A program made the translations under genes and the position numbers. From positions 1-22,982 of the forward strand of contig JAGLZV010000088.1 of the NCBI GenBank assembly GCA_023131215.1: DNA of 22,982 nt, given 5' to 3'. A model generated the notes under the pieces. It ran no database searches. It was not told the DNA's origin and saw only the letters and a program-made list of their open reading frames with translations. The DNA comes from Candidatus Methanophagales archaeon. Its GTDB lineage: Archaea > Halobacteriota > Syntropharchaeia > Alkanophagales > Methanospirareceae. Numbering within the stretch: position 1 is the first letter of the stretch; each line of letters opens with the position of its first letter. Below, piece after piece: positions 14,223 through 22,257 of this stretch.

Positions 14223-16001
14223 CTATCTCGCTATCTCTTCTTCCTCTTCCTCTTCCTTCCCTCTCTTCTCCGCCCTGCTTATCTCTTCTACCTGCTCCTT
14301 TATCCTGTCCTCATCCCATCCATCCAGTTCATCAAATCTATAAGTTTTGTTATTAGAATACAGCAAATAGTCCAAATAAGGATTCCTGACTATTCTATTC
14401 CTTATTTCTCTGCTTATCTCCTCCTCCCAGCCCCTTATGTCTTCTTCCTCCGCCAGAAGTCGCACGAGAACCTGCCTCGTCGCCTCGCCTCTCCTCCTTT
14501 CACGCAAAAACACCACTACCGCGCTTGGCATTCTCGCAAGTTCCGGATACCTTTCAAATAGCCTCGAATATTCCTCTCCACTTGGTCTACCCATATCTAT
14601 CTTTATCTTTGGCTCCCGGTTTATCGTTATCTTATTCCAGCTCAGTGCTGCGTTCTCGAATTCTGATGCGAGTCTTACCCTCAGCTCAGCTCTTGAATTC
14701 TTCGGTGGAAATAACAACGCTTCTCCTATCTCCTCTTCCGTTAGTACTCGCTCCACCCCTATCCTATCCGCTACTCTCTCGTATAAGTCATAATCACAGA
14801 GATTGGTGAAATCAAATGAAGCCGCTATCTCTTTCTCCACACGCTCATCCATCATGTAGATGCTCCGGTAATCAAATTTCCCCTTCGATGTGTATTCATA
14901 GTCATAATCGTCTATCTCGTTCTTTATCACCCATAACTTCATCACCCATTCCAAACGCCGCACCACGTATGGGTCTTCAAGCAATCCCTGCCCGAACTTA
15001 TCACAAAGCCTCTTGAACGTATCCAAAACGTATTTGTCCCAGTAAGACGTCTCTCGTTCCTCAAATAACTCCTCTATCACCGCAAGATAATGACTCATAA
15101 GATAATCAATCGCTAACTCAGTCCTCCCATTCATTAACTTTATCCGCCAATCACCTTCTGTATTCGCCGAAATATCTTTAAATGTTTGAAGCGGATTCCA
15201 GATGTCCTCTACATGCGAGAGCTTCCCGGTTTCTATTGCATCCAATACATACGAGGTGAGCGCATTATTGAGCAGCCGTGTAACCTCTGAGCGAACTCCC
15301 TCACCTGATGTAACATGCACACGATATTTATCCTTTGTACTCAACGGCTCGTCACGTGTAGATAATATTGGCCACTGCGAAGGGGACTCAGTGAGAACCC
15401 GCTTCGAAACCATCGCTTTCGGTGAAATCACATATCTTATCCCTTCTTTCTCTGCTATAAAGCCGCCAGCGCCAAAGAATATCTTCCGAAGCACCAAAAA
15501 CGGTATGAGTAAATTCTCTTTACCTACAAATTTCTTCCTCTCTACTATATAAGATTCGTGTGTGCCCCTGCTATACCTCTTGTCTATCTCCACATTTGCT
15601 TTCCAGCATTGGATGTATGCAGGTTTATTCCCTCTTTTCCTCAACTTTTCCCGGTATCTCTCATTTGCTTTCTCTACCCCTATCTGCATGTACAACTCCG
15701 CCGCTTTATCATATTTCAGCACCTCGAAGGCGTTTCTGCATTCAGGCGTGGCTATCTCTAAGTGACCACCAGTGCAGATGTAAATCCGAGAGCCATTTCT
15801 CAAAAAGCCATCATTCCTCCTCCGTAACTTCGAGCATATTGCATCCGTTCCGTCAAAAAAAGTATAATTCTCAAGTGCATGAATCACTTCATCTACATGA
15901 TAAAATCTCGCATACCTGTACAAGCCGGGCGATTCCGAACTTATGCCCACTCTAAATTCGTGCTCCACCCCTTGCCATTTGTTCAAATCCCCCCTTCCCA
16001 T
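14223..16001 (-). CDS. PafA-like protein (Pup ligase family) with Cys at the catalytic Asp position
   Basis: A 592-residue member of the PafA/Dop family. Motifs in order: GVEHEF (11-16), FLRNGSRIY (66-74, closest to the PafA FLRNGARLY), GGHLEIATPEC (78-88), GTHESYIVER (146-155, PafA GCHENYLIVR), IPFLVLRKI, ILSTRDEP (212-219), YRVHV, RSEV, FKDISANT, RVLTEEEIGEAL and FPPKNSRAELR (418-441, as in PafA). The family Asp that follows R-L-Y-x is C75 here. An extra C-terminal part of about 110 residues ends in a poly-Glu tail (GKEEEEEEEIAR). PafA joins the Pup C-terminal glutamate to substrate lysines using ATP. Whether this copy is active, changed in chemistry or a pseudo-enzyme is open. A TTG six codons in, behind GGAAGGGGGG, is an alternative start. 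Confidence 0.82.
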   Translation of the reverse strand: MGRGDLNKWQGVEHEFRVGISSESPGLYRYARFYHVDEVIHALENYTFFDGTDAICSKLRRRNDGFLRNGSRIYICTGGHLEIATPECRNAFEVLKYDKAAELYMQIGVEKANERYREKLRKRGNKPAYIQCWKANVEIDKRYSRGTHESYIVERKKFVGKENLLIPFLVLRKIFFGAGGFIAEKEGIRYVISPKAMVSKRVLTESPSQWPILSTRDEPLSTKDKYRVHVTSGEGVRSEVTRLLNNALTSYVLDAIETGKLSHVEDIWNPLQTFKDISANTEGDWRIKLMNGRTELAIDYLMSHYLAVIEELFEERETSYWDKYVLDTFKRLCDKFGQGLLEDPYVVRRLEWVMKLWVIKNEIDDYDYEYTSKGKFDYRSIYMMDERVEKEIAASFDFTNLCDYDLYERVADRIGVERVLTEEEIGEALLFPPKNSRAELRVRLASEFENAALSWNKITINREPKIKIDMGRPSGEEYSRLFERYPELARMPSAVVVFLRERRRGEATRQVLVRLLAEEEDIRGWEEEISREIRNRIVRNPYLDYLLYSNNKTYRFDELDGWDEDRIKEQVEEISRAEKRGKEEEEEEEIAR

Positions 16002-16010
16002 TTTTTTCTT

Positions 16011-16042
16011 TTGGTTAAGCTTTTCTTTCTAAGAAAAGGTTT
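16011..16042. repeat. AAGCTTTTCTT hairpin repeat (copy 4)
   Basis: GGTTAAGCTTTTCTT-TCT-AAGAAAAGGTTTT fills the 42-base gap between the ARC ATPase stop and the PafA-like start. The core stem is 16020-16027 with 16031-16038. Confidence 0.6.
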
Positions 16043-16043
16043 T

Positions 16044-17672
16044 TTAAAAATGCATTCCTGTATCTTCTTCTGGAATTCCCTCAAACCCTGATGCTAATAT
16101 CTCCTCTGCTCTTCTCTGCACAAACTTGTCAAAACCCTCTTTCAGGTGTCTCATGTTCACTCCTATCTCCTCTATGCGTTTGTACCGCTTCTGCAGCTCT
16201 TCCGTCTTGCTTCCAGCATCTAATATCTCTGCGATTCCTTCTTTATCCCACATGCTCCTCATATCCTCGTTGCTGATAACTCCTTTTTTCAACATCAGCA
16301 ATGTTCTCTCCTCCAATGCCTTATCCCTTGCATAATGGAATATCTGCGCTATGAACCTCCCTGTTATCGTATCCGCCCTCTTTATCCTTCCTATTTCTGT
16401 CTCAACATACTTATCGCTGTACATGTAGCCGACAATCTCTTTCACCAGATGCAAACGCGCTTCTTCTTCTCCTCCTTTTTCCTTTATCAAGTAGTGGTCA
16501 ACAGGAATCGTTTTAGCATATAGGGAGGCAATGGAATACACAGCTTCCTTACCAGGCTTTGGAACCTCAATTATCTTATCAAATCTCGCTCGGAATGCAG
16601 AATCTATAAGATACAACCTGTTCGTTGCTCCTATCACCGTAAGGTGTGGATGCAGAGCATGGAAACCTTCCAACAGGTCCAGTAGTTGCCCGGTGACTCT
16701 CTCAGGCGCTCCGGAAGAGCCAGTGTACATGCCCCTTTCCTGTGCTAACGCATCTATCTCGTCAAAGAAGATTACACCATAGTCGTTTTCCCCTTCCTCT
16801 AATTTAGCGTTCGCAGCCTCGAACACCATTCTTACATTCTTCTCTGATTCGCCAAGCCACATGCTGAAAAGCTCTCCAGCGCCGACCTTTACGAATTCAC
16901 AATTTGGTAATGCCGATGCTAACGCTTTTGCACACATCGTTTTCCCGCATCCTGGCGGACCATACATCAGTATCCTCCTCGAGCATTCTCCATATTTTGT
17001 GTAATCATCAGGATTTATCATCGGAAGAATAATGCTCTTTATCAATTCCTGTTTTATCTCCTTTAAACCACCAATGTCATTAAAACTCACCCCAGGATTC
17101 TTTGTGACTTCATAGCGGGAGATTTCCTTCGCCTTGTAACTCTTCTTTATGTCAAACGTGCCGGGAAGAAGCCCTACCTTCATCCCCTCTTTTACCATTT
17201 CCTTTTCTTCTTCTCTCAGCCTTTTATATATTCTACCACGCCCCTTCCCAGTTGATATTTCTCCAACCCATCCATCGTCGTCCTTCCTTAACTCTTCTAT
17301 CTCCCCCACTTCTAAATCCACCATCCTGTCATAAACCTTCGTGATGCCTATGGTAAATCCACTGGGGTTATTCCTGTCGGGGATGCGTCCTATGAAGACA
17401 TATATACCCTCTTTCAGCTCCTCTATTTCTTTCTCTGTAAGCGTGCCGTAAGGTAAAGCCTTTAATGCACCATTCAAATTCACAATGGCACCTTCTCCCG
17501 TCTTCTCCACCACGAATCCGCAGTCCAAAGGCGGCGACCTCGATTTTGACACAAGTTTCTCCAAATCCGCTTTATACGCTTCTGTCTCCTCGTATTTCCT
17601 CATCAACCGCCTGTAGTCACTCTCTAACCGTTCATACTCGTATCTTGGAATATAGTCCTCTCTTTCTTCCAT
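16044..17672 (-). CDS. ARC/Mpa-type proteasomal AAA ATPase
   Basis: A 542-residue ATPase from ATG 17672; a TTG two codons upstream is possible, but GGGG lies 8 bases before the ATG. It has an N-terminal coiled coil (about 5-45), an OB-fold region (about 50-180) and an AAA domain. That domain shows GPPGCGKT (238-245), the pore segment MWLGESEKN, Walker B VIFFDEID (300-307), sensor GATNR and RARFD. After the AAA core it keeps the ARC-specific part MYSDKYVETEI, then ITGRFIAQIFHYARDKAL. This matches the Mpa MYA..NRFLEV and SGAMIQNVVDRAKKNAI better than PAN. ARC rings capture Pup-tagged proteins by the coiled coils and feed them to the 20S proteasome. The C-terminus is GMHF, not the Tyr-containing GQYL or HbYX end. 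First gene of the pup-like operon. Confidence 0.87.
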   Translation of the reverse strand: MEEREDYIPRYEYERLESDYRRLMRKYEETEAYKADLEKLVSKSRSPPLDCGFVVEKTGEGAIVNLNGALKALPYGTLTEKEIEELKEGIYVFIGRIPDRNNPSGFTIGITKVYDRMVDLEVGEIEELRKDDDGWVGEISTGKGRGRIYKRLREEEKEMVKEGMKVGLLPGTFDIKKSYKAKEISRYEVTKNPGVSFNDIGGLKEIKQELIKSIILPMINPDDYTKYGECSRRILMYGPPGCGKTMCAKALASALPNCEFVKVGAGELFSMWLGESEKNVRMVFEAANAKLEEGENDYGVIFFDEIDALAQERGMYTGSSGAPERVTGQLLDLLEGFHALHPHLTVIGATNRLYLIDSAFRARFDKIIEVPKPGKEAVYSIASLYAKTIPVDHYLIKEKGGEEEARLHLVKEIVGYMYSDKYVETEIGRIKRADTITGRFIAQIFHYARDKALEERTLLMLKKGVISNEDMRSMWDKEGIAEILDAGSKTEELQKRYKRIEEIGVNMRHLKEGFDKFVQRRAEEILASGFEGIPEEDTGMHF

Positions 17673-17701
17673 CTTCAATCCCCATTAAATTATAAGAATT
17701 G

Positions 17702-17714
17702 ATTTTATAAAAAT
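17702..17714 (-). promoter_or_regulatory. Probable TATA box of the pup-like operon
   Basis: ATTTTTATAAAAT on the minus strand, about 36 bases before the ARC ATG, predicting a start site near 17681 and a leader of about 10 bases. Further AT-rich TATA-like stretches lie at 17735-17760, so the choice is uncertain. Confidence 0.4.
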
Positions 17715-17766
17715 GCAATGCCTCGCCATTGTTTTTATATAATTATATTTATAATATATAGAGAAG

Positions 17767-17891
17767 CAAATCCCAATGACAAATACTACCAAATCCCAAG
17801 TAAATCCCAATTTCCAAATCCCAAGAAAGAGAAAATAAAACAAAAAGAAGGCGAGGTTGGTAGTATTGGTATATATTTGGATTTGGGATTT
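17767..17891. repeat. CCCAAAT-type imperfect inverted repeat (second copy)
   Basis: The left part (AAATCCCAATGACAAATACT, then ACCAA) pairs with the right part 17857-17891 (TTGGTAGTATTGG, TTTGGATTTGGGATTT). The exact core is AATACTACCAA with its complement. Extra AAATCCCAA units lie at 17791-17824. Same type as 541-727. It fills the divergent gap between the ARC and PhoU genes. Confidence 0.6.
17869..17879 (+). promoter_or_regulatory. Probable TATA box for the AbrB-PhoU gene, inside a repeat arm
   Basis: GGTATATATTT lies inside the right repeat arm, about 41 bases before the ATG at 17915. A start site near 17898 would leave a short leader with GGGAG eight bases before the ATG. Confidence 0.4.
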
Positions 17892-17914
17892 CAGGGTAAA
17901 GTGGGAGAAATGGA

Positions 17915-18970
17915 ATGAAAGAGGAGAAGAGAAAAATACAGCTCACGGGTGGCTCTACACTCACCATATCGCTGCCTATAAAATGGGCGAGAGAAGCTGG
18001 GATAAAGCAAGGCGACGAACTCTCTTTAATTCAACGTAGTGATAACTCGCTTGTCATAACGCCGGAGAAGAAGGGAGGAGAGCAGATAAAATCCGCTGAG
18101 CTCGAACTCTCAGAGAAAGAAAGCTTTGAGGACAACTTCCGGTATCTTATCGCTCATTACCTGGTTGGGTACGATGTCGTGAAGCTTTTATCACCCAACG
18201 GTTTCGAGGCTGAAGAAAGGAAAAGGATAAAGGAGGAAGTGAGGAAGAGGCTGATAGGCATGGAGATTGTTGGTGAGTCGTCAAAGGAAATAGTACTCCA
18301 AAGCTTTTTGAAATATGAGGATTTTACACTACGCGATGCGATACGGAGCATGTCTGAGATAATATTGTCAATGCATGGGGATGCGATTTCCGCACTTGAA
18401 AAAGGTGACCCGAACCTTGCGGCGGATGTTATAGAGCGTGATAACGAGATAGACCGATTTTATTTGCTTATCGTAAGGCAGCTAAAGGCTGCGATGAGCG
18501 ACCCCGAGCTTGCAAAGAAGATAGGTGTGAGCAGGCAGCGTGATAGCCTGGGATACAGGATAATAGTGAAGAGCATGGAGAGAATAGGCGACCATGTAGA
18601 GAATATAGCGAAGAATTCCATGCTAATGAATCTGAAAAGTCCTGTATCTGGACCTGTATTGGGAGTTAAAAGCTTAGAGGATATAAAAGAAATCGGCTTT
18701 CGCGCTGAAAACATCTTCACCAAGACTCTGGCTTCCTTATCGAATATGAATATGAAAGAGGCGAATGAAACGATAAGGGATGCGAATGCGCTGATAGATA
18801 AATTAGAGGAGATAAATGAGCGAGTTCTGGCAGAAGAGCTGAGTATTACAGATAAAATACACGTTCTTTCTATCCTGGAGAGTTTGGGAAGAATAGCGAA
18901 GTATTGCACCGATATAGCAGAGGTAACGATAAATATGGGGACAAGAATATCGGGGGAATTGGAGTTTTAA
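17915..18970 (+). CDS. AbrB-PhoU phosphate uptake regulator
   Basis: A 351-residue protein with an N-terminal SpoVT/AbrB-type DNA-binding domain (about residues 6-52: RKIQLTGGSTLTISLPIKWA, GDELSL, LVITP). Two PhoU helical repeats follow (about 120-220 and 225-335), with the metal-binding-type E-R-D-N-E-I-D and E-R-I-G-D-H motifs. Archaeal proteins of this plan are thought to link phosphate transport state to transcription. No pst transport genes are in the window; it is next to SRP54, three bases apart, so the pair is probably one transcript. The ATG follows GGGAG. Confidence 0.9.
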   Translation: MKEEKRKIQLTGGSTLTISLPIKWAREAGIKQGDELSLIQRSDNSLVITPEKKGGEQIKSAELELSEKESFEDNFRYLIAHYLVGYDVVKLLSPNGFEAEERKRIKEEVRKRLIGMEIVGESSKEIVLQSFLKYEDFTLRDAIRSMSEIILSMHGDAISALEKGDPNLAADVIERDNEIDRFYLLIVRQLKAAMSDPELAKKIGVSRQRDSLGYRIIVKSMERIGDHVENIAKNSMLMNLKSPVSGPVLGVKSLEDIKEIGFRAENIFTKTLASLSNMNMKEANETIRDANALIDKLEEINERVLAEELSITDKIHVLSILESLGRIAKYCTDIAEVTINMGTRISGELEF

Positions 18971-18973
18971 AAA

Positions 18974-20323
18974 ATGTTAGGTAAGTTAAGCAGTTCACTG
19001 AAGGAAACGATCCGAAAGATAGCGATGGCAAAGAGGATAGACAAGCGAACGGTTGATGAGCTCGTGCGAGACATTCAGCGGGCGTTGATACAGGCGGATG
19101 TTAAGATTTCATTGGTGAAGGAACTTTCGGGTCGCATAAGGGAACGTGCTTTGAAGGAGAAGATAGTGTTAAATCCGAGAGAGCATGTGATTAAGGTAGT
19201 ATATGAGGAGTTGATAAACATCATAGGTAAGGGTGTGGAAGTTCCTTTAGCGGCGCAGAAAATAATGATGGTGGGCTTACATGGCTCAGGGAAAACTTCT
19301 TCGTGTGCGAAACTTGCGAGATATTTTCAAAAGAAGGGTTTAAAGCCCGCAGTTATCTGTGCTGATGTGTATAGGCCAGCAGCGTCCGACCAGCTAAGGC
19401 AATTGTGCGATAAAATAGGCGTTTCCTTTTACGATGGTGCGAATCTACCAGATAGGAAAAAAAATGTGATGGGCATAGTGAAATCAGGTGTAAAAGAATT
19501 CGAGAAGTATGATGTCGAGATAATAGACACTGCAGGGAGGCATGCACTGGAGGAAGATATGATAGAGGAGATAAGAGATATAGAAAAGACAATAAAGCCG
19601 GAACAGCGATTTCTCATTCTGGATGCGAGCATAGGGCAGCAAGCATCGGTGCAGGCTAAGGCTTTTGACGATGCAATTGGAATTACCGGCATAATTATAA
19701 CCAAAATGGACGGAACTGCGAAGGGTGGTGGGGCGCTTTCTGCGGTATCTGAGACGAATTCAGGAGTCGCGTTTATAGGCACTGGAGAGAAGGTAGATGA
19801 TTTTGAGAAGTTTGAGTCTGACTCATTCATTTCACGCTTGCTCGGGATGGGCGACATAAAGAGTTTGATAGAGATGGCGGAGGAGAGTTTAAAGCCAGAG
19901 GATGTGGATGTTGACTTCTTGAAGGGCAAATTCACGTTAAATGATTTGTATAAGCAGTTAGAAGCGTTGAAAAAGATGGGACCGATGAAGAAATTAATTC
20001 AGATGCTGCCTTTAGGCGGACTTGGCATCGATTTTGATGACCAGATGTATCAAATTACGGAGGATAAACTGAAAACATTCAAAGTGATGATGGATTCGAT
20101 GACGGAGGAGGAACTGAACGAGCCGAAAATAATAGGCGGGTCGAGGCTGAAAAGAATAGCAAGGGGTTCTGGGACGACAACTGCGGAGGTAAACGAGCTG
20201 GTAAAATATCACAGGATGATGCAAAAGATGATAAAAAGTCTGACCTCGGGAAGAGGAAGGGGGAAAATACCGATGATGAAAGGGATGCCGCCGATGGGTA
20301 AAATGATGAAGAGGCTGAAATAA
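18974..20323 (+). CDS. srp54: Signal recognition particle 54 kDa protein (SRP54)
   Basis: GTPase of the signal recognition particle; binds signal peptides at the ribosome and hands them to FtsY and the Sec pore. It has 449 residues: N domain (1-90), G domain with GLHGSGKTS (101-109), the DVYRPAASDQLRQL insertion-box region, DTAGR (185-189) and TKMDGTAKGGGAL (243-255), then a methionine-rich M domain from about 320 (MGPMKKLIQMLP, ending MMKGMPPMGKMMKRLK). Typical archaeal length. GGAG lies 10 bases before the ATG. Convergent with purM, 29 bases apart, with a T-rich stretch between. Confidence 0.97.
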   Translation: MLGKLSSSLKETIRKIAMAKRIDKRTVDELVRDIQRALIQADVKISLVKELSGRIRERALKEKIVLNPREHVIKVVYEELINIIGKGVEVPLAAQKIMMVGLHGSGKTSSCAKLARYFQKKGLKPAVICADVYRPAASDQLRQLCDKIGVSFYDGANLPDRKKNVMGIVKSGVKEFEKYDVEIIDTAGRHALEEDMIEEIRDIEKTIKPEQRFLILDASIGQQASVQAKAFDDAIGITGIIITKMDGTAKGGGALSAVSETNSGVAFIGTGEKVDDFEKFESDSFISRLLGMGDIKSLIEMAEESLKPEDVDVDFLKGKFTLNDLYKQLEALKKMGPMKKLIQMLPLGGLGIDFDDQMYQITEDKLKTFKVMMDSMTEEELNEPKIIGGSRLKRIARGSGTTTAEVNELVKYHRMMQKMIKSLTSGRGRGKIPMMKGMPPMGKMMKRLK

Positions 20324-20352
20324 TTTTTCAATTTGCATTTTGCATTAATTTA

Positions 20353-21336
20353 CTATAATACCTTCACATCCCCAACTTTTATCCCCCCTTCCTTTTCTGT
20401 AACTTCACCCACGATTTTACCCTTCGTTATACGAATTGCTTCATGCTCCTCGCTCTCTGGAATGATCACCGCGAAGCCCATACCCATGTTGAACGTCTTA
20501 TACATCTCTTCATCTGTTATGTTACCGAGTTCCTGAACGAACTTGAAGATGGGGTCGGGCTCGAGAGGGTCGTGGATATCGAAGCCGAAGTCAGTGATTC
20601 TTCGCAATTTTAAGAAGCCACTGCCGGTTATATGCGCCAAACCATGCACTTCACACCGATTCAAGAGCTCTAAAACATCTGTGTAGATTCTCGTTGGCGT
20701 GAGCAACTCTTCTCCTATGCTTCTCGAAGGATCGTACATAAAAGGTTCAGTATAATCCAATCCTGCTCCTTCTATTACTTTCCTCGCAAGTGTTAGCCCA
20801 TTGCTGTGTATTCCCGAACTTTTCATACCAAGAACCAGGTCGCCTACTTCTATTAGCTCGCCTCTTATCACTTTATCTTTCCTCACATAGCCAACACAAG
20901 TTCCAGAAAGGTCTAAATCGTTTACTACTTCTGGTAGTATCGCCGTTTCACCGCCAACGATATAAATATCAGCGATTTCCGCTCCTTCTTCCAAGCCCCG
21001 GCCTACTTCCGAGGCAATCCTCTCATCCGGCTTTTCCATCGCAAGATAATCAACAAACGCAATAGGCGTTGCTCCTACGCAGTAAACATCGTTTACGTTC
21101 ATTGCAATGCAGTCTATACCGATGGTATCCCATTTGTTTAGCTTCGCGGCAATCAGGACTTTCGAGCCAACGCCGTCAGTGGAAATAGCAAGCAGATGTT
21201 GCGTATCAAAAGGGAGTTCAAAAAGACCAGAAAAACCTTTTAACTCTTTTTTCCTACTTATCGCCACTGATAGCGCTTTTACAACATCCTGTTCCTTTTT
21301 TATATCCACGCCCGCCTCTGCGTATGTCCATTGCAT
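20353..21336 (-). CDS. purM: Phosphoribosylformylglycinamidine cyclo-ligase (AIR synthetase)
   Basis: Fifth step of purine synthesis: ATP-dependent closure of formylglycinamidine ribotide to aminoimidazole ribotide, in the cytosol. The 327-residue length is normal. Visible are YAEAGVDI at the N-terminus, STDGVGSKVLIA, GIDCIAMNVNDVYCVGATP, VGGETAILPEV, GDLVLGMKSSGIHSNG, HITGSGFLKLRRI and FNMGMGFAVI. It lies 54 bases after the metallophosphoesterase gene in the same direction. That gap is AT-rich and may hold its own promoter. Confidence 0.96.
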   Translation of the reverse strand: MQWTYAEAGVDIKKEQDVVKALSVAISRKKELKGFSGLFELPFDTQHLLAISTDGVGSKVLIAAKLNKWDTIGIDCIAMNVNDVYCVGATPIAFVDYLAMEKPDERIASEVGRGLEEGAEIADIYIVGGETAILPEVVNDLDLSGTCVGYVRKDKVIRGELIEVGDLVLGMKSSGIHSNGLTLARKVIEGAGLDYTEPFMYDPSRSIGEELLTPTRIYTDVLELLNRCEVHGLAHITGSGFLKLRRITDFGFDIHDPLEPDPIFKFVQELGNITDEEMYKTFNMGMGFAVIIPESEEHEAIRITKGKIVGEVTEKEGGIKVGDVKVL

Positions 21337-21390
21337 AGAAAAGAAAAAGTAGTCTCGATTAAGTTAAACTTTTTTAGGATTTAGGATTTT

Positions 21391-22194
21391 CTATGCCAGA
21401 TCCCCTACTTTTCCTATATATGTACCATCCAACAAATACACTTCCATATCCTCTGAGCGAAGAAGCTTCGAGGCTATTGGTCCCAGAAGCCTTCTATTCT
21501 GCGAATTAAAAGTGACGCCACCACATATTTCGTTAAACGCAGGCATTATTATCACCCATGGGTCATTCCAGCCTTTTATCCTTAGCTCCGGGTATTGCTT
21601 CTTTACCGCTTCATAATCGCATTTAGCACGAATCCATACCGGTTTCATGCTCGTATAATGCGAGCTTGGACTTACAAGTCTTATCCGCGGATGATTGTGC
21701 CCAATCAGTATATATTTTGCGGAGAACAAATCTTGTGAGGGCCATGAATGTCCATGCGTGTATCCTACGCCGTCAAACAAGAATCCTCTCGTGCTTTTAA
21801 TAGATACCTCGTGCTCTGGCTCTCTTTCTGTCGCTTTTGGCAGCAGTCTGTTTAAATGCCCATCATGGTTTCCTTTAACCACGTACACCGGTGCATACTC
21901 AGCCAGCTCGGCTAAGAAAAAAGGCACCTCTTTTCTATCCATCCACGATATTCTCGGCACGGCATGCTTCACATCACCCAATAAGACTATCACGTCAGGC
22001 TCAGCAGCTTTTACACACTTTATCGCTCTTTCCGACAATTTCTTCGTTTGACTGCCGATATTTATTCCTTTTTGTCTTAGCTCTGCTTCTATGCCTAAAT
22101 GCAGGTCTGCAATCACTAAAGTTTTAAATTCGTTCTCTACCACCATTGCCGCTTTGTCTATCAACGGTTTTAGTGTGATGCTTATAGCAGCCAT
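21391..22194 (-). CDS. Metallophosphoesterase, MJ0037/COG1407-like
   Basis: A 267-residue calcineurin-like phosphoesterase with the metal-binding set in order: IADLHLG (D-x-H), LLGDVKH (G-D), VVKGNHDG (G-N-H-D), YTHGHS and LIGHNHPR (G-H-x-H). This is the ICC-like group known in archaea as MJ0037-like, predicted two-metal phosphoesterases whose substrate is not established. It has no signal peptide and so is cytosolic. It shares a TATA-containing divergent region with the KaiC-like gene. Confidence 0.9.
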   Translation of the reverse strand: MAAISITLKPLIDKAAMVVENEFKTLVIADLHLGIEAELRQKGINIGSQTKKLSERAIKCVKAAEPDVIVLLGDVKHAVPRISWMDRKEVPFFLAELAEYAPVYVVKGNHDGHLNRLLPKATEREPEHEVSIKSTRGFLFDGVGYTHGHSWPSQDLFSAKYILIGHNHPRIRLVSPSSHYTSMKPVWIRAKCDYEAVKKQYPELRIKGWNDPWVIIMPAFNEICGGVTFNSQNRRLLGPIASKLLRSEDMEVYLLDGTYIGKVGDLA

Positions 22195-22210
22195 TATCGT
22201 TTTATGCTTT

Positions 22211-22238
22211 CTTTTATACCATGCCTTTTAAATAGGGC
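22211..22238. promoter_or_regulatory. Divergent TATA region between phosphoesterase and KaiC-like genes
   Basis: CCTTTTAAATAGG (22224-22236) lies 28 bases from the plus-strand ATG at 22258, giving an almost leaderless KaiC-like mRNA. It also reads TTTAAAAGG on the minus strand, about 36 bases before the ATG at 22194. A second minus-strand box GGTATAAAAG is at 22211-22220. Confidence 0.4.
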
Positions 22239-22257
22239 AATATATAAATATTATATT

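Noticed and set aside
16044..17672. PAN-type (archaeal) proteasomal ATPase
   Set aside because: The segment after the AAA core (MYSDKYVETEI ... ITGRFIAQIFHYARDKAL) fits ARC/Mpa, and the neighbours are PafA/Dop-like.
17749..17967. Minus-strand 72-codon frame in the ARC-PhoU gap
   Set aside because: Built from the CCCAAAT repeat and antisense of the PhoU start; no conserved feature.
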